In this document: one piece after another, positions 60,520 to 64,000 of the stretch
How positions within the stretch are numbered: position 1 is the stretch's first letter
How the letters are laid out: the number at the start of each line of letters is the position of its first letter
Origin: Vibrio toranzoniae
GTDB taxonomy: Bacteria; Pseudomonadota; Gammaproteobacteria; Enterobacterales; Vibrionaceae
Reading direction: 5' to 3'
Assembly: GCF_024347655.1 (NCBI RefSeq)
Contig: NZ_AP025514.1
Span: forward strand, 2,666,001-2,730,000
DNA: 64,000 bases
Translations under genes and position numbers: made by a program
The notes under the pieces: generated by a model
Told to the model about the DNA's origin: nothing
What the model saw: the letters and a program-made list of their open reading frames with translations, nothing else
Database searches by the model: none

Positions 60520-60595
60520 TCCCCTTTAGTTCAGTTGGTAGAACGGCGGACTGTTAATCCGTATGTCGCAAGTTCAAGTCTTGCAAGGGGAGCCA
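60520..60595 (+). tRNA. tRNA-Asn(GTT), copy 4
   Basis: Identical to the other Asn copies. Confidence 0.97.
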
Positions 60596-60598
60596 ATT

Positions 60599-60632
60599 AA
60601 AAAAAGCCGCATCATTGATGCGGCTTTTTTGC
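60599..60632 (+). terminator. Terminator of tRNA array 2
   Basis: AAAGCCGCATCA/TGATGCGGCTTT stem, followed by Ts. Confidence 0.92.
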
Positions 60633-60932
60633 ATCTGAAGATCCTAACTTTCTCTATAGACACACCTTACCTTTCTAATACCTAATGCAGTTCATAGTTC
60701 AGCAGTTCCAATATTCTTCTAAAAGAGCCAGTTTTGCTCTTTAATTCCCTTTAAGATCATGTAACGACACATACACATAAAAGGTCAACCATAAAGGACT
60801 TTCAGCCTGTTTTATCTATAAATATCTCTATTAAACAGACCTAATGATAAGTATAGAAATGAAAGACCTAATAGTGAATCAAATAAGCTCTAGAGAGCCT
60901 CTAGTGGTTGTTTAAATTGAAGTGGCATACAA
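60633..60932. other. Non-coding gap tRNA array 2 - DUF2391-like gene
   Basis: About 300 bp, AT-rich, no ORF. One small hairpin AAGAGC/GCTCTT near 60723-60742 without a T-run. Confidence 0.6.
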
Positions 60933-61328
60933 TTACTCTTTATCAAAACTATCTACTACGATCGCTCCCATAGACGCAGGCATGGAAATAACGATCACCC
61001 TTTTGATCGATACTATTGGATCGCTTAATAGAGGCAGCTTATCCAAACAAGTTAGAACCAAAGCAACAACCAATGCTGTCATCACATAAGCAATAACGAT
61101 TCTGAACACAAACACAGGGATACGAGCGACAACATCCTTTTGGAAGACGCTCTCATAAGTATAAAAGCCTAGAAACACAGCGGACAATAAAAACAACAAC
61201 AGTAAATTAGCAGCCGGTAAGGTCTCCCCTAACTTCCACGCCTCTTCAGAAAAAGAAATAGGTACAGCCAAAGCAAAAGACCCAACAAAGATTTGGCTCG
61301 CATCTTCGAAGTTAAAGCTTAATTTCAT
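60933..61328 (-). CDS. DUF2391-like integral membrane protein
   Basis: 131 aa with hydrophobic helices at about 10-24, 39-58, 68-95 and 107-122. The FVGSFALAVPISFSEEAWKLGETLP segment and YESVFQ resemble DUF2391/TIGR02587 membrane proteins; the match is from memory and moderate. ATG at 61328 is preferred because AAAGGTAG precedes it; the 17-codon longer frame lacks a ribosome site. An isolated gene between the tRNA array and a dead transposase. Confidence 0.65.
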   Translation of the reverse strand: MKLSFNFEDASQIFVGSFALAVPISFSEEAWKLGETLPAANLLLLFLLSAVFLGFYTYESVFQKDVVARIPVFVFRIVIAYVMTALVVALVLTCLDKLPLLSDPIVSIKRVIVISMPASMGAIVVDSFDKE

Positions 61329-61385
61329 AGAACTACCTTTAGGCTGTGGAATACCCCTAGTTACCAAAATCATCATCAAGCTATA

Positions 61386-61706
61386 AACTCATGATCGTGG
61401 GAAGTTTCTGATTTACCAGTTAACAAAAATAACTTTGCGTAGCTTTATACTAAACGCATTGACCAAAATATAACTTGAACTAATAAGCAATTATATACTC
61501 ATATTGACGTTTGCTTTTAAGATGAGAAAAGATTTGACCAGCAGAGACTAAGGTTAAAAATAGGAATACGCACACGAGCAATCAAACAGCAACAGTTCGA
61601 ATATGCCTACCTCTTGCTCTGCTTTCCCTAATCGTGAATAGGAGAAGCGGTCGCTGTCCCTTGGGGCATTATCTCCAGCAAATATCAAATGCAACAAAAA
61701 AGGAAG
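61386..61706. other. Non-coding region before transposase remnant
   Basis: About 320 bp without ORF or convincing motif. It may hold further decayed insertion-sequence DNA, but I cannot show it. Confidence 0.4.
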
Positions 61707-61985
61707 GCATGCTGGTGTGATAATGGTGGTGCAGGATGACTAATTGAAGATACTGGCTATACAGTTTCTAATGCTAGTATCATCAAACTCCCGCCATATT
61801 CACCTGTTCTGAATTACATAGAACAGGTATGGAGTTGGCTCCGTCAAAATGAAGTAGCAAACAGGTGCTTCGAAAACTATGACGATATCGTAGAGACATT
61901 ATGTAGAGCGTGGAATAGGTTTTGTGAAGATAAAAGCAGAGTCATCTCACTCTGCTTTAGAGATTGGCTAAGACTGATAAGCTAA
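61707..61985 (+). pseudogene. IS630-family transposase remnant (C-terminal DDE part)
   Basis: A single frame reads CDNGGAG, a TGA stop at 61737, then IEDTGYTVSNASIIKLPPYSPVLNYIEQVW and on to WLRLIS and TAA at 61983. The DN-G-AG and PPYSP-LN-IEQVW blocks are the second and third catalytic blocks of IS630-type (DDE_3) transposases. The 5' two-thirds are missing, one stop interrupts it, and the usual Pro before IEQVW is Tyr. No terminal inverted repeats found. Confidence 0.85.
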
Positions 61986-62066
61986 TTAACGGAATTGGTA
62001 TTACCTAGATAGCTATTATAGATTTCTGGCAGCTGCTTGACCAAAAGGCAATACACCATTATTTAG

Positions 62067-62100
62067 ATAAAAAAAGCCTCGCTATTTCTAGCGAGGCTTC
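62067..62100 (-). terminator. rRNA operon terminator
   Basis: AAGCCTCGCTA/TAGCGAGGCTT stem; minus-strand T-run of seven, just beyond tRNA-Asp. Confidence 0.9.
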
Positions 62101-62108
62101 TTAATAAG

Positions 62109-62185
62109 TGGCGGAGTGGACGGGACTCGAACCCGCGACCCCCGGCGTGACAGGCCGGTATTCTAACCAACTGAACTACCACTCC
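62109..62185 (-). tRNA. tRNA-Asp(GTC)
   Basis: 77 nt with CCA, anticodon GTC; last gene of the rRNA operon. Confidence 0.97.
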
Positions 62186-62214
62186 GCAGTGTCTATTCAG
62201 CATAAAGCAAATTA

Positions 62215-62333
62215 AGTCTGACGATGTCCTACTCTCACATGGGGAAGCCCCACACTACCATCGGCGCTATTGTGTTTCACTACTGAGTTCGGCATGGAAT
62301 CAGGTGGGTCCACAATGCTATGGTCGTCAAACA
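62215..62333 (-). rRNA. rrf: 5S rRNA, distal copy
   Basis: About 119 nt; internal CCATGCCGAACTCAG and GCGCCGATGGTAGTGTGGGG are diagnostic. Its terminal helix (TTTGACGA/TCGTCAGA) differs from the proximal copy but stays paired. Ends approximate. Confidence 0.95.
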
Positions 62334-62373
62334 AATCCTGTTGTTAATTTGACTAATCAAATCAACTAAATAG

Positions 62374-62450
62374 TGGTGCTGATACCCAGACTCGAACTGG
62401 GGACCTCACCCTTACCAAGGGTGCGCTCTACCGGGCTGAGCTATATCAGC
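62374..62450 (-). tRNA. tRNA-Thr(GGT)
   Basis: 77 nt with CCA, acceptor GCTGATA/TATCAGC, anticodon GGT; lies between the two 5S genes as in E. coli rrnD. Confidence 0.97.
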
Positions 62451-62486
62451 AATTTAAGAAGCGTTTAAACGATTCTAAAAATTTGG

Positions 62487-62605
62487 AGCCTGGCGATGTC
62501 CTACTCTCACATGGGGAAGCCCCACACTACCATCGGCGCTATTGTGTTTCACTACTGAGTTCGGCATGGAATCAGGTGGGTCCACAATGCTATGGTCGCC
62601 AAGCA
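62487..62605 (-). rRNA. rrf: 5S rRNA, proximal copy
   Basis: About 119 nt, same core as the distal copy; terminal helix TGCTTGGCGA/TCGCCAGGC. Ends approximate. Confidence 0.95.
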
Positions 62606-62730
62606 AATTCTGTTTAATTGACGCCTCAGCGACAATTAATAATTCGGAAAACTGATTTAAAAGTCTATCTCTTCAAACTCATTCAAGCGTTTGGTATTGC
62701 TTTGAGTCCACAAAACCCCTTGGGTGTTGT

Positions 62731-64000
<1,270 letters not shown>

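Noticed and set aside
61386..62066. Terminal inverted repeats of an intact insertion sequence
   Set aside because: None could be found around the transposase fragment; the element is decayed.

Overview
The window is chromosomal DNA of a marine gammaproteobacterium, almost certainly a Vibrio. The gene order acpS-pdxJ-recO-era-rnc-lepB-lepA, rseCBA-rpoE, and metK-tkt-irgB-irgA-epd-pgk-fba is the one I associate with Vibrio chromosome I, and the iron-regulated irgA/irgB pair between epd and tkt is a Vibrio trait. No species is claimed. Nearly the whole window is conserved core genome, dense and coherently arranged, with no prophage, integron, CRISPR array, restriction system or defence island that I can see.

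Layout. 0-12.2 kb: barA (5' end cut by the window), then a long leftward block: acpS, pdxJ, recO, era, rnc, lepB, lepA, rseC, rseB, rseA, rpoE, with a sigma-E type promoter in front of rpoE. 12.5-17.3 kb: nadB rightward, ygfX-sdhE leftward, ygfZ and a YbaK-like deacylase rightward, then a non-coding stretch with an orphan terminator and a possible 20-codon peptide before a 68-aa orphan protein. 17.3-24 kb: ubiquinone hydroxylases ubiI/ubiH and ygfB leftward; zapA, 6S RNA, fau, rpiA and serA rightward. 24-28.6 kb: SIMPL-domain protein, the argP/argO pair, a TetR regulator divergent from a small membrane protein with two near-identical palindromes between them, and mscS. 28.9-39.4 kb: central carbon metabolism (fba, pgk, epd, tkt) and metK, interrupted by irgA/irgB with a Fur box.

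39.6-56.9 kb: DUF2189 protein, sprT, endonuclease I, rsmE, gshB, yqgE, ruvX, then pilU/pilT leftward against yggS-proC-yggT-yggU-DUF4426-rdgB-hemW, glsA and trmB leftward, and mutY-yggX-mltC rightward. 57-60.6 kb: two tRNA arrays (Phe/Thr/Asn isoacceptors, 12 genes) that flank a chemoreceptor gene carrying a FliA-type promoter. 60.9-62 kb: a DUF2391-like membrane protein and a decayed IS630-family transposase tail. 62.1-64 kb: the 3' part of a leftward rRNA operon (23S partial, 5S, tRNA-Thr, 5S, tRNA-Asp).

I found no complete novel multigene system. The items most worth a second look are small: the TetR/small-membrane-protein module with paired palindromes, the orphan terminator with a structured upstream region and the candidate micropeptide near 16.6-16.9 kb, the duplicated tRNA unit with compensated acceptor-stem variants, and a set of short tandem repeats sitting in intergenic spacers (pdxJ-acpS, fau-rpiA, metK leader, yqgE-ruvX).
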